Assembly (NCBI GenBank): GCA_002292945.1
Contig: DBCG01000065.1
Location: forward strand, 1-20,704
Direction: 5' to 3'
Source of the DNA: Proteobacteria bacterium UBA964
Lineage (GTDB): Bacteria > Pseudomonadota > Gammaproteobacteria > Steroidobacterales > Steroidobacteraceae
DNA length: 20,704 bases
The notes under the pieces were generated by a model. It was not told the DNA's origin and did no database searches. It saw nothing but the letters and a program-made list of their open reading frames with translations. This document shows positions 8,120 through 15,990 of this stretch, piece after piece; within the stretch, counting starts at the first letter, position 1, and each line of letters opens with the position of its first letter. The position numbers were made by a program, and so were the translations under genes.

Positions 8120-8146
8120 AGTATGCCACGCGTCCCTGGGTGACAA
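8120..8146 (-). promoter_or_regulatory. Candidate promoter for the kinase/ExbB-like operon
   Basis: On the minus strand TTGTCA (8146-8141, 5/6 to the -35 consensus) is followed after 15 nt by CATACT (8125-8120, 4/6 to the -10), itself preceded by TGG, as in an extended -10. Transcription would begin near 8113, about 45 nt before the first start codon. The short spacer and GC-rich setting make this tentative. Confidence 0.3.
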
Positions 8147-8191
8147 AGACCGCCCTGATCGCCGGCAGTTCCCGCTCCTCCGGGCCTCTGA

Positions 8192-8207
8192 CTGTCTGGA
8201 TATACAG
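8192..8207. promoter_or_regulatory. LexA-type palindrome (CTGT-N8-ACAG)
   Basis: The site reads CTGT, CTGGATAT, ACAG and fits the CTGT-N8-ACAG LexA consensus of many gamma- and betaproteobacteria exactly. Flanking GA and TC extend the dyad to six base pairs per arm. It lies in the 162-bp gap between the MFS gene's 3' end (8232) and the first lipoprotein gene (8069), about 123 bp upstream of that ATG. The only downstream gene in this gap is the minus-strand operon. Distance to the candidate -10/-35 is about 45-70 bp, so repression by direct overlap is not certain. Confidence 0.55.
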
Positions 8208-8231
8208 TCGAGATGCCGCCGAGTCCGGTCC

Positions 8232-9545
8232 TCAATCCCGGGCAGGATCCGGGAACCGGTCGAGGTTGCGCAGCGAGGGGAACAAGCGCCAGTGGGCGAC
8301 GACGACGACGAGACAAGCAGCACCCCCCACCAGCACCGCGGTGACAGGACCCCACCACTTCGCCGTCAGACCGGACTCGAACTCTCCGAGTTCGTTGGAG
8401 GCACCGATGAACAGGGCGCTCACGGAACTCACCCTGCCCCGGATGGCGTCCGGGGTCTCGAGCTGAACGAGCAGATGGCGCACGAACACACTCACCATGT
8501 CACCGGCGCCGAGCAGCACCAGCGCGATGCAGGACAACCAGAACGAGGTCGAGGCACCGAAAACCAGCGTGGCCACCCCGAACAACGCCACGCCACCGAA
8601 CATCCAGGCGCCGGCGTGGCGTGCGATCGGGCGCTGCGCCAGCCAGATCGCCGTCGCCGCCGCCCCGAGACCGGATGCAGCGCGCAGCATGCCCATCCCG
8701 GCCGGCCCCACATGCAAGATGTCTGCAGCGAACATGGGCAGCAGGGCTGTCGCGCCGCCGAACAACACCGCGCACAGATCGAGCGAGATCGCCCCCAACA
8801 CCGGCTTGCGTGACACCACGAACCGCAGACCCGCCGACAGCTCATGCCAAGAGACCGGTCCGCTGCTCGGCGGCGCATGCACCGGCCTGACACGACCGAG
8901 CAGACCGATGACCAACGCCAGCAGGGCGAAGGCGCAGCCATAGACGACGAGCGCGCCGACGCCGTCAGCCGGCGCATGGCTCATCGATTCCCCCAGTGCA
9001 TAGAGGACGCCGCCGATCGCTGGGCCGGTGACCATCGCACACTGGAACAAGGTCGCATTGAACGCGGCCGCGCGCGGGAACAGTGCGATCGGGACGAGGT
9101 TCACGACCATCGCTTGACCGGCCGGCATCCAGAACGCTCGTCCAGCACCCACCAAGGCCATCGCCAGGAACACCGGCCAAGTCGTCCGACTACCCGACAG
9201 CGTGAACGCGACCAACACCAGCACGGCAAGCATCTCCGCGAGATACGCGATCAGCAACACGCGACGCCGATCGATCCGATCGGCAAGCTGGCCACCCGGA
9301 AGCACCAATGCGAGGAACGGCAGGAACTGCGCGAGACCGATGAGACCGAGATCGAGCGGATCGCGGGTGATGTCGTACACCTGCCAGCCGACCGCGACGG
9401 CGAGCATCTGCCAGGTGATCGTTGCGAGGAACCGGGCGAACGCGTAACGACGGAAATCGCGCTGCGCGAGCACATCGCGCAGGCCCACAGCGGGCATCTG
9501 CGACCCCTCTGCGGCGGCGCGTTCGGATTCAGTGGACGATGGCAT
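8232..9545 (-). CDS. Major facilitator superfamily exporter (MFS_3/EntS-like)
   Basis: A 437-residue polytopic membrane protein with about 12 hydrophobic segments. The conserved loop 2-3 motif is visible as GGQLADRIDRRRVLL (about residues 84-98), and a second RGRVSSVSALF block occurs in the C-terminal half. The start RDVLAQRDFRRYAFARFLATITWQM is typical of the MFS_3 group that includes the enterobactin exporter EntS. Substrate cannot be read from the sequence. Length is normal for the family. ATG 9545 is used; a Met at residue 17 is an alternative. It is divergent from the tandem hydrolase gene across 56 bp, so the two may share a control region. No siderophore genes are nearby to support a siderophore role. 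Confidence 0.9.
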   Translation of the reverse strand: MPSSTESERAAAEGSQMPAVGLRDVLAQRDFRRYAFARFLATITWQMLAVAVGWQVYDITRDPLDLGLIGLAQFLPFLALVLPGGQLADRIDRRRVLLIAYLAEMLAVLVLVAFTLSGSRTTWPVFLAMALVGAGRAFWMPAGQAMVVNLVPIALFPRAAAFNATLFQCAMVTGPAIGGVLYALGESMSHAPADGVGALVVYGCAFALLALVIGLLGRVRPVHAPPSSGPVSWHELSAGLRFVVSRKPVLGAISLDLCAVLFGGATALLPMFAADILHVGPAGMGMLRAASGLGAAATAIWLAQRPIARHAGAWMFGGVALFGVATLVFGASTSFWLSCIALVLLGAGDMVSVFVRHLLVQLETPDAIRGRVSSVSALFIGASNELGEFESGLTAKWWGPVTAVLVGGAACLVVVVAHWRLFPSLRNLDRFPDPARD

Positions 9546-9601
9546 GCGGTGTTCGTTCAGCGGTGGTAAGTTGCGCGGCAGTCCCCGCGACGGAGTGTCG
9601 C

Positions 9602-11299
9602 ATGACCGAAATCCGCATCACCCGCCATTTCGCCACCATCGTCGATGGACGCTGGGGCGCTCGCCAGGTCCACTATCGTCGAGCCGGCCGCGGCCCGGTG
9701 GTGCTGTGCCTGCACCAGTCGCCGCTCTCCTCACGCGACATGTTGGCGACGCTCGCGCGTTGGCACCCTCACTTCACCTGCATCGCGCCGGATACACCCG
9801 GCTTCGGGTCGTCGACCCCGCTCGGTGTCGCGCGGGCCGGCATGGAGGACTTCGCCGATGCGGTGATCGAGTTCATGGATGCCCTCGGAATCGGGCGCAC
9901 CGCGGTGTACGGCTTCCACACCGGCGCGATGATGGCGGCAACGCTGGCCGCGCGGCACCCCGACCGCCTCAGCTGCGCCGTCGCCAACGGCTTCGTGTCG
10001 TTGACCGAACCGGAGCGCGCCGACATCGTCGCGAACTACCTGCCGCCGCTGCAGCCATCGTGGGACGGCGCACACCTCAGCTGGCTCTGGGCACGGCTGC
10101 GCGAACAATCGATCTTCTTCCCGTGGTACCGCGCAGCGGCGGCGAACAGGCTGGGTGGTGGTGTGCCGTCCCCGGACCGCCTGCAAGACGCGCTGCTCGA
10201 CTTCATGCGCTCCGGCGACCACTACCGCGTCGGCTACCGGGCGGCCTTCGAGTTGCGCTCCGACGAAGTGCTGCGTCATGCCGAAGCCCCCTTACTGGTG
10301 ACCGCATCGACGACCGATGTACTCGCCCAGCAACTCCCGCGTATCCGCCACAAATCAGCCGCGGTCAGCGTGCAGACAGGGGCCGATCCGGACGCCACGC
10401 TCGATCTGGCCCGTGACTTCATCCGGCGCCATGCCAAGGCCGCAGCGCCCGCGTCATCACCGCCTGCACCGCTCCCGCGCGCACTGCACCAAGACCTCAT
10501 CGATCTTCCCGGTGGCCAATTGGGGCTGCGCCGTAACGACACGGGCAACGGTCGACCCGTGCTGTTGTTGCACGATGCCATCGGTTCTTCACGGACGCTC
10601 ATCGAGGCCGCCCACGGCTTCATAGGCAGACGCCCGGTGATCGCGCTCGATCTTCCGGGTCACGGTGCCTCGGACGCGGCGCTCGCGCGCGGTCCGTCGA
10701 TCATCACCGCACAGGCCCGCAGTGTGTCCGCTGCCTTGACGGCGCTCGGCGCGACGCAGGTCGATTGCGTCGGTGTCGGCCACGGCGCGATCGTCGCGAT
10801 CGAATCCGCGCTACGGGAGCCGCAACGGTTCGGCCGACTGGCGCTCGTCTCTTTGCCGTTCCTCGACGAGCGGCAACGTCAGGCGTTCGGACGACAGGGC
10901 GCACCGGACATCCAGCCGCAGTGGCACGGCGGACACCTGCTGCAGGCCTGGCACATGGTGCGCGATCAGACGCTTTTCTGGCCTTGGTTCGACCATAGCC
11001 GCGCAGGGGTGTTGCGCGGTACGCCGCAGGTCGATCCGGCGCAGATCGACGCGCGTGTGCTGGAGCTCTTCGCCTCGAGCGGCCTCTGGCGGCGCTCGCT
11101 GCTCGCCGGCCTGAAATGGCCCATGACCGCGAAGCTTGGCAAGCTGCGGGTGCCTGCCGCGATCACCTCCTCACCCGCCGACCCGTGGTCGGCCTGCGCC
11201 GAGCGTGCGGCCACCGCGCTGCCGCGACTCGTCCGTATCGCGCTGCCCGATGAACGGTCGGATTGGGCGGGGGCGCTGCTGCCCTGGTTCGACGGCTGA
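9602..11299 (+). CDS. Tandem alpha/beta-hydrolase fold protein, both nucleophile serines absent
   Basis: From ATG 9602 the protein has 565 residues in two homologous alpha/beta-hydrolase halves joined by a Pro/Ala linker (about 278-295). Half 1 has an oxyanion region LHQSPLSS (38-45), PGFGSS, and a nucleophile elbow GFHTG with His106 in the Ser position. Half 2 has LLHDAIGSS, LPGHGASD, and GVGHG with Gly393 in that position. Both halves share an unusual cap motif: WDGAHL...FFPW (154-175) and WHGGHL...FWPW (441-462), showing internal duplication. GxHTG hydrolase-fold proteins exist as a recognised variant; their chemistry is unclear to me. Half 2, with Gly, is probably non-catalytic. GGAG lies 7 nt before the ATG. 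An upstream frame extension to 9422 runs antisense into the MFS gene and is rejected. The stop overlaps the next start by 1 nt. Confidence 0.88.
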   Translation: MTEIRITRHFATIVDGRWGARQVHYRRAGRGPVVLCLHQSPLSSRDMLATLARWHPHFTCIAPDTPGFGSSTPLGVARAGMEDFADAVIEFMDALGIGRTAVYGFHTGAMMAATLAARHPDRLSCAVANGFVSLTEPERADIVANYLPPLQPSWDGAHLSWLWARLREQSIFFPWYRAAAANRLGGGVPSPDRLQDALLDFMRSGDHYRVGYRAAFELRSDEVLRHAEAPLLVTASTTDVLAQQLPRIRHKSAAVSVQTGADPDATLDLARDFIRRHAKAAAPASSPPAPLPRALHQDLIDLPGGQLGLRRNDTGNGRPVLLLHDAIGSSRTLIEAAHGFIGRRPVIALDLPGHGASDAALARGPSIITAQARSVSAALTALGATQVDCVGVGHGAIVAIESALREPQRFGRLALVSLPFLDERQRQAFGRQGAPDIQPQWHGGHLLQAWHMVRDQTLFWPWFDHSRAGVLRGTPQVDPAQIDARVLELFASSGLWRRSLLAGLKWPMTAKLGKLRVPAAITSSPADPWSACAERAATALPRLVRIALPDERSDWAGALLPWFDG

Positions 11300-11880
11300 T
11301 GAAGAGGCTCTGTGTGTTCTGCGGCGCGAACCCCGGTCTCGACCCGGTCTATCGCAGCGCCGCCCGCGATCTCGGAACGACGCTCGCAGAGGCCGGGATC
11401 GGACTCGTGTTCGGCGGCGGGTCGGTCGGACTCATGGGGACCATCGCCGATGCGGTACTGGAGGCAAAGGGCGAAGTCATCGGCGTGATCCCACAGACGT
11501 TGGTCGATCGTGAACTCGCGCATCGACGGGTCGCCGACCTGAGGATCGTGTCGTCGATGCACGAGCGCAAGGCGTTGATGGCTGACCTGTCCGATGGATT
11601 CGTAGCCCTGCCGGGCGGTGTCGGTACGCTGGAGGAGCTGTTCGAGGTCTGGACCTGGGCGCACCTCGGTCTGCATGCCAAGCCTTGTGCGTTGCTGGAT
11701 GTCGCAGGGTTCTATTCGGGTCTCGGGCGCTTCCTCGACCACATCGAGGGGGAGGGCTTCCTGCGCAGCGGCGTGCGCGACATGCTGCTCATCGAACGCG
11801 ACCCTGCAACCATGCTCGCTGCGATGCGCGCCTACCGGGCGCCGATGGTCCCCGTGCGATTGACGCGCGACGAGACCTGA
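11299..11880 (+). CDS. LOG-family protein (TIGR00730 Rossmann fold), probable nucleoside 5'-monophosphate phosphoribohydrolase
   Basis: From ATG 11299 there are 193 residues, the usual length for the Lonely Guy family. The signatures are present: CVFCGAN near the N-terminus, VFGGGSVGLMG (38-48), the MHERK catalytic Arg/Lys pair (88-91) and PGGVGTLEELFE (105-116). Family members cleave the ribose-base bond of cytokinin or purine nucleotides; in most free-living bacteria the physiological substrate is probably AMP or a damaged nucleotide. The start was chosen because MKRLCVFCGA is the canonical N-terminus and because the ATG shares its A with the TGA of the hydrolase gene (TGATG), implying coupled translation. 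A longer frame from 11263 lacks support. It converges on the AI-2E gene 27 bp away. Confidence 0.93.
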   Translation: MKRLCVFCGANPGLDPVYRSAARDLGTTLAEAGIGLVFGGGSVGLMGTIADAVLEAKGEVIGVIPQTLVDRELAHRRVADLRIVSSMHERKALMADLSDGFVALPGGVGTLEELFEVWTWAHLGLHAKPCALLDVAGFYSGLGRFLDHIEGEGFLRSGVRDMLLIERDPATMLAAMRAYRAPMVPVRLTRDET

Positions 11881-11907
11881 CGCGCAGCGAAGACGCGGAC
11901 GTCCGTC

Positions 11908-12966
11908 TCAAACCTGCGCGCGCTTCTCGGCGATCCACTCGCGCCAGATCGCCATCACCACCGCAAGTATCACCGGGCCGATGAACAGCCCGACGAGCCC
12001 GAAGGCCGCGAGTCCGCCGAGCACGCCGAACAGCACGAGCAGGAACGGGATACGGGTCGAGCCACTGATCACGAGCGGCCGCACGATGTTGTCGATCCAG
12101 CTGACCGCGGTCAGACCCCAGATGAAGAGCCCGATCGCCGCGACCGTCTTGCCGGTGAGGAAAAGATAGAGGCTCGCCCCCGCCCACATGAAGGGCACGA
12201 CGAACGGGACCAAGCCGACGAGGAAGGTCAGCGCACCGAGGAAGATCGGCGCCGGTAACCCTGCAGCCCAGTAGCCGAGCCCGGCAAGGGTGCCTTGCGC
12301 GAACGCGGCACAGACGATGCCGTAGACGACTGCACGGACCGTCGCGCCGATGCCGTGAAGGTAATGCTCGACCCTCACCGCACCGAAGAACTGCTCGAGC
12401 ATCCGCCGCACCTGTGCAGCGAACTGTTCACCGTCGCGGAACATGAAGAACAGCGACACCATGGCGAACACCAGCTTGGCCAGATTGCGGCCAACACCCC
12501 CCACGACCGCTGCCAGTTCACCGGAGGACTGGGCGAAGAAGCCCTCCAGGGCCTTGCCTAGCGCCTCGGGGTTGCGCGCCCACTCGGCGAACCATTCCTG
12601 GATCCGCGGCCCGAGGAACGGCAGTTGGGTGACGAACGCCGGCAGCTCCGTGCGCGCGAGCAGCGGCGCGACTTCGCGATAGACGGGCAACGCCTCCGTC
12701 TGCATCAATATGACCAACCAGACGATCGGCAGGATGATGGCGACCGCGAGCAGCAGTGTCATGACGAACGCGGCCGCATCGCGCTGCCCCCGGAACAGGC
12801 GCACGAGGCGGGCATGCAAAGGCCAGCTGACATAGGCGAGGATCGCCGACCAGATGACCGGGACGATGAACGGCCGCAACACCTGGAAGACGAGCAACGC
12901 AAGGATCGCCAGCAGGGCGGCGAGGATCAACCGCCGCAACCACTTGCCTTCCGTAAGGGCTTCCAT
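11908..12966 (-). CDS. AI-2E family transporter (UPF0118/PerM-like)
   Basis: A 352-residue polytopic membrane protein. It opens with two membrane segments (LILAALLAILALLVFQVLRPFIVPVIWSAILAYV) in the arrangement typical of the family, a third (AAFVMTLLLAVAIILPIVWLVI), a soluble central region with amphipathic helices, and a C-terminal bundle ending in a conserved-looking AFGLVGLFIGPVILAVVMAIW. Family members include the E. coli TqsA/PerM group; roles proposed are small-molecule export and Na+/H+ antiport, so AI-2 should not be assumed as substrate. Its ATG shares its A with the preceding TGA (1-nt overlap), making it the last gene of the ilvA operon. Confidence 0.92.
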   Translation of the reverse strand: MEALTEGKWLRRLILAALLAILALLVFQVLRPFIVPVIWSAILAYVSWPLHARLVRLFRGQRDAAAFVMTLLLAVAIILPIVWLVILMQTEALPVYREVAPLLARTELPAFVTQLPFLGPRIQEWFAEWARNPEALGKALEGFFAQSSGELAAVVGGVGRNLAKLVFAMVSLFFMFRDGEQFAAQVRRMLEQFFGAVRVEHYLHGIGATVRAVVYGIVCAAFAQGTLAGLGYWAAGLPAPIFLGALTFLVGLVPFVVPFMWAGASLYLFLTGKTVAAIGLFIWGLTAVSWIDNIVRPLVISGSTRIPFLLVLFGVLGGLAAFGLVGLFIGPVILAVVMAIWREWIAEKRAQV

Positions 12967-13451
12967 CAGCGGACCGGCTCGGAAGCGAGGACGGTGAGCG
13001 CCAGCAACGCACAGACGGCGATCGAGAGTTGTCGACGCAGTGCGAGATAGTCGGGCGGCAGTCCGTCGCCCAAGCGCCTGCTCTCGTAGAGCCAGAACGA
13101 TCCGAAGCCCGCCAACAGCAACGCGAGCCCACGGCTACCGCCGAGCAGCAAGGCCGCGGCGGCCCATACGGAGGGCAGCACGGAACCGATCACGGTGGCG
13201 ATATCCCAACGCCAGAAACCCGCCAACGCGAGCCCCCAATGCACGGCTGCCACGAACGACAGGATGACCGCGCCCCAAACAAGCGCCAACTCCATCCCGA
13301 AGTTGCGCCAGTCCGGCGTCGGCGCGAGCGATACGCAGGCGAGTGCCAACGCGAACGGCAACAGACCGAGCCAACCCGCAGCGACGGCACCGGGTCCAAG
13401 CCCGGCGGAGTTGGGAGCGCCTCGGGAGGATGGCTGGATCGTCGGTTCCAT
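12966..13451 (-). CDS. DUF3429 domain membrane protein
   Basis: From ATG 13451 the protein has 161 residues with about five hydrophobic segments. Conserved-looking elements are GWLGLLPFALAL, FVAAVHWGLAL (the VHWG motif typical of DUF3429/TMEM69-like proteins), and the C-terminal LPPDYLALRRQLS. It is an inner-membrane protein of unknown function. Two starts are possible: a GTG at 13499, directly after the preceding stop, adds 16 residues with no hydrophobic or conserved feature; ATG 13451 leaves a 48-nt gap and gives a normal length, though without a good ribosome binding site. The gene overlaps the AI-2E gene by 1 nt. Confidence 0.85.
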   Translation of the reverse strand: MEPTIQPSSRGAPNSAGLGPGAVAAGWLGLLPFALALACVSLAPTPDWRNFGMELALVWGAVILSFVAAVHWGLALAGFWRWDIATVIGSVLPSVWAAAALLLGGSRGLALLLAGFGSFWLYESRRLGDGLPPDYLALRRQLSIAVCALLALTVLASEPVR

Positions 13452-13499
13452 CCGAGCATGATACCGCCGTGGCGTGACGGATGCCTGAAGTCCAAGCAC

Positions 13500-14402
13500 T
13501 CAGGCGGTCGGCTCCGCCTCGTACCATTCCTGCAGCGCGGCTGCCACCTTCAACGGATCCTCGTGATGCATCATGTGTCCGAGTCCCGACAGTGTATGCA
13601 ACGTCAGCCGCGGCAAGTGCGAATGGAACGCACCCGGTTCGGCATCTGGCCCAAGCCGCCCGAGGAACTCCGACTCGCTCGCGAGCAGCATGAGCACCGG
13701 CGCCGCGATGTTCCGCCAGGTGGCCTCGATCTCCTCGCGGCGGTAGAGCACAGGGGTCACCAAACGGTGCCATGGATCGAATCGCGCCACACGACCACCC
13801 TCCGGACTCGGGATGGTCCAAGCTTCAGCGACGAACCTCGCGTACGCGAGCGGCAAACGCGGATTGCGGTGAACCAGTTTCTCTGCGAGCTGCGATACCG
13901 ACAGATAGCGTGACCCGGTCGGCGGCGAACGCAGTTCGTTCAACCACCGACGTTGGCGGACGGGCGCTTCCGCCGGGTCCGTGCGTGGCAGGCCGAAGCC
14001 CTCTAATGAGGCGACCGAACGGATCCGTTCGGGTCGGACCCCGGCGTACAACGCGGCGATGTTACCGCCCATGCTGTGGCCCACCAGACGCACCGGTTGC
14101 GTCAGCGACAGGCGGTCCAACAGGGCATCGAGATCGGCGATGTAATCGGCGAACCAATACGGCGTGCCGGTGTGCGCGCTACCGCCGAAACCACGCCAAT
14201 CGGGCGCGATGAAATGCCAATCGTCCGGCAGCGCATCGACCAGTGATTGGTAGGTGTCCGCGCAGTCCATGAAGCCGTGCAACAGCAGGCGCGGCGGTGC
14301 ATCGCTCGGCCCCCAGGCGAGCAACCGATGGCGCAGTCCACGCACCTCGAGGAACGACTCGCGGGGTATGCGTCGGGCGCGATAGGTGTCAATCATCGTC
14401 AT
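13500..14402 (-). CDS. Alpha/beta hydrolase (serine hydrolase)
   Basis: A 300-residue single-domain alpha/beta hydrolase. It shows the oxyanion motif LHGFMD (41-46), DWRGFGGS (68-75), a full nucleophile elbow GHSMGG (Ser110) and a C-terminal catalytic histidine in GLGHMMHHE (His276). The acid residue is not certain: Glu134 and Glu242/Glu244 are candidates. It should be an active esterase, lipase or related hydrolase in the cytoplasm; no signal peptide is present. The substrate cannot be read from the sequence. The ATG overlaps the ilvA stop by 4 nt (ATGA); a second ATG at 14396 is an alternative. Unlike the tandem hydrolase at 9602-11299 it keeps its serine, so the two are not close copies. 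Confidence 0.92.
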   Translation of the reverse strand: MTMIDTYRARRIPRESFLEVRGLRHRLLAWGPSDAPPRLLLHGFMDCADTYQSLVDALPDDWHFIAPDWRGFGGSAHTGTPYWFADYIADLDALLDRLSLTQPVRLVGHSMGGNIAALYAGVRPERIRSVASLEGFGLPRTDPAEAPVRQRRWLNELRSPPTGSRYLSVSQLAEKLVHRNPRLPLAYARFVAEAWTIPSPEGGRVARFDPWHRLVTPVLYRREEIEATWRNIAAPVLMLLASESEFLGRLGPDAEPGAFHSHLPRLTLHTLSGLGHMMHHEDPLKVAAALQEWYEAEPTA

Positions 14403-15928
14403 CCCGCCAGGAACAACCGGTAGGCAGGGTTGGCGGTCTCATCCACCCATGGGTAGTGCAACGCCGTCAGGTGCAGCAGGAAATCCTCACGGGTCTCGGG
14501 CGGCACGACGATGCCCGCGACCACTCGACCGGTGTCGGAGCCGTGGTTCCGGTAGTGGAACAAGGTGATGTTCCAGTGGGTGCCCACTGCCTCGAGGAAG
14601 CGCAGCAGCGCCCCTGGACGCTCCGGGAACTCGAAGCGCAGCAGCATCTCGTGCGCGACCCCCGCAGGGCGACCACCGATCATGTAGCGCACATGGGATT
14701 TCGCGAGCTCGTTGTCTGTGAGGTCGGAGACCTCATGGCCCACCGCACGCAGCGCATCGGACACGCCGTCCCGGTCCACACGACCGTTGGCGAGTGCGAA
14801 CCCCAGGAACACCCGCGCCAGGTCGGGTCGGTCGTAACGATAGTTGAACTCGGTGACGCTGCGGTGGCCGAGCGCACGGCACAGCCCGAGGAAGCTGCCA
14901 GGACGCTCCGGGATCTGCACTGCCAGCAGCGCCTCGCGCTGCTCACCCAATTCGGCGCGCTCGGCGACATGACGCAACCGATCGAAGTTCATGTTCGCAC
15001 CGCAATTGATCGCGACCACCCGCTTACCCGACCATCCCTCACGGGCGATGATCTTCTTGGCTGCTGCGACCGCCAACGCACCGGCCGGCTCCACGATCGC
15101 ACGCGTGTCCTCGAAGATGTCCTGGATGCCGGCGCAGATCTCGTCGGTATCGACGCAGACCATCTCATCCACCAACGCGCGCGCCAAGCGGAAGGTCTCC
15201 TCACCGACCCGACGCACCGCCACACCGTCGGCGAAGGTGCCGACGCGTGCCAACGTCACCCGCTCACCTGCCAGCAACGAATCACGCATGGCCGGAGAAT
15301 CCGCCGCATTGACGCCGATGATCCGGATCCGCGGATAGAGGTGCTTGAGGAAGGCTGCGACGCCGGCGATCAAGCCGCCGCCACCGACCGGCACGAACAC
15401 GGCATCGAGGTCGCCGCCGGACTGGCGCGCGATCTCCATGCCGATGGTCCCCTGCCCGGCGATCACATCCGGGTCGTCGAAAGGGTGAACGAAGACGAGG
15501 TTGCGGTCGCGGGCAAGACCGAGCGCATGATCGCAGGCAGCATCGTAATCATCACCGTGCAGCAGCACTTCGCCACCGAGATCGATGACCGCCTGCACCT
15601 TGATGCGCGGCGTGGTCACCGGCATCACGATGACCGCCGGGATGCCGCGCCGACCTGCCGCAAGCGCGACCCCCTGGGCGTGGTTGCCCGCCGAGGCGCA
15701 GATCACACCGCGTGCGGCCGCGCTCGCCGACAGGCTGGCGATCTTGTTGTAGGCGCCGCGCAGCTTGAAGGAGAACACCGGCTGCATGTCTTCGCGCTTG
15801 AGCAGGACGGTGTTCCCGAGACGGCGCGACAACCGCGAGGCCGGCTCGAGCGGCGACTCGATGGCCACATCGTAGACGCGCGCACGCAAGATGCGCTCCA
15901 TGTATTCGGCAGCGGGACCGGCAGTCAT
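14399..15928 (-). CDS. ilvA: Threonine ammonia-lyase (threonine deaminase), biosynthetic type
   Basis: This PLP enzyme converts threonine to 2-oxobutanoate and ammonia, the first step of isoleucine synthesis. From ATG 15928 it has 509 residues, close to E. coli IlvA (514). The catalytic part has the PLP lysine in FSFKLRGAY (Lys55), SAGNHAQG (79-86) and the phosphate-binding GGGGL (182-186). Two ACT-like regulatory domains follow (about 325-400, with IPERPGSFLGLCRAL, and 420-495, with FPERPGALLRFLEAVG), as in the isoleucine-feedback-inhibited biosynthetic form; the catabolic form is much shorter. Its start, AEYMERILRARVYD, aligns with the E. coli N-terminus, so the frame extension to 16009 is rejected. 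It is the first gene of a four-gene minus-strand unit and is divergent from an MFS gene across 62 bp. Confidence 0.97.
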   Translation of the reverse strand: MTAGPAAEYMERILRARVYDVAIESPLEPASRLSRRLGNTVLLKREDMQPVFSFKLRGAYNKIASLSASAAARGVICASAGNHAQGVALAAGRRGIPAVIVMPVTTPRIKVQAVIDLGGEVLLHGDDYDAACDHALGLARDRNLVFVHPFDDPDVIAGQGTIGMEIARQSGGDLDAVFVPVGGGGLIAGVAAFLKHLYPRIRIIGVNAADSPAMRDSLLAGERVTLARVGTFADGVAVRRVGEETFRLARALVDEMVCVDTDEICAGIQDIFEDTRAIVEPAGALAVAAAKKIIAREGWSGKRVVAINCGANMNFDRLRHVAERAELGEQREALLAVQIPERPGSFLGLCRALGHRSVTEFNYRYDRPDLARVFLGFALANGRVDRDGVSDALRAVGHEVSDLTDNELAKSHVRYMIGGRPAGVAHEMLLRFEFPERPGALLRFLEAVGTHWNITLFHYRNHGSDTGRVVAGIVVPPETREDFLLHLTALHYPWVDETANPAYRLFLAG

Positions 15929-15932
15929 CCGC

Positions 15933-15946
15933 GCAGCATATACTGC
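15933..15946. promoter_or_regulatory. Imperfect palindrome in the ilvA / MFS divergent promoter region
   Basis: GCAG-CATATA-CTGC is a 14-bp near-palindrome and the only AT-rich spot in the 62-bp gap between ilvA and the divergent MFS gene. On the minus strand it includes TATATG, a possible -10 for ilvA, but no good -35 is found at 16-18 nt. It may be a promoter core or an operator; the sequence does not decide. Confidence 0.25.
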
Positions 15947-15990
15947 GGCCCTTACGCGCGTCACAGCGCGCAGCCTTGAGACGCCCCACG

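Noticed and set aside
8190..8209. GACTGT...ACAGTC dyad as the terminator of the MFS gene
   Set aside because: A 6-bp stem with an 8-nt AT-containing loop and no following U-run is a poor terminator; the match to the LexA consensus explains the symmetry better.
9422..9601. N-terminal extension of the tandem hydrolase
   Set aside because: It overlaps the MFS gene on the other strand, is Arg-rich and lacks a ribosome binding site; ATG 9602 has GGAG at good spacing.
11896..11905. CGGACGTCCG palindrome between two convergent genes as a terminator
   Set aside because: The perfect stem is short, leaves almost no loop and has no T-run on either side.
14297..15979. 560-codon plus-strand open frame opposite ilvA
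   Set aside because: It has no recognisable motif and a composition (Arg, His, Asp rich) typical of a shadow frame of a GC-rich gene; ilvA on the other strand is certain.
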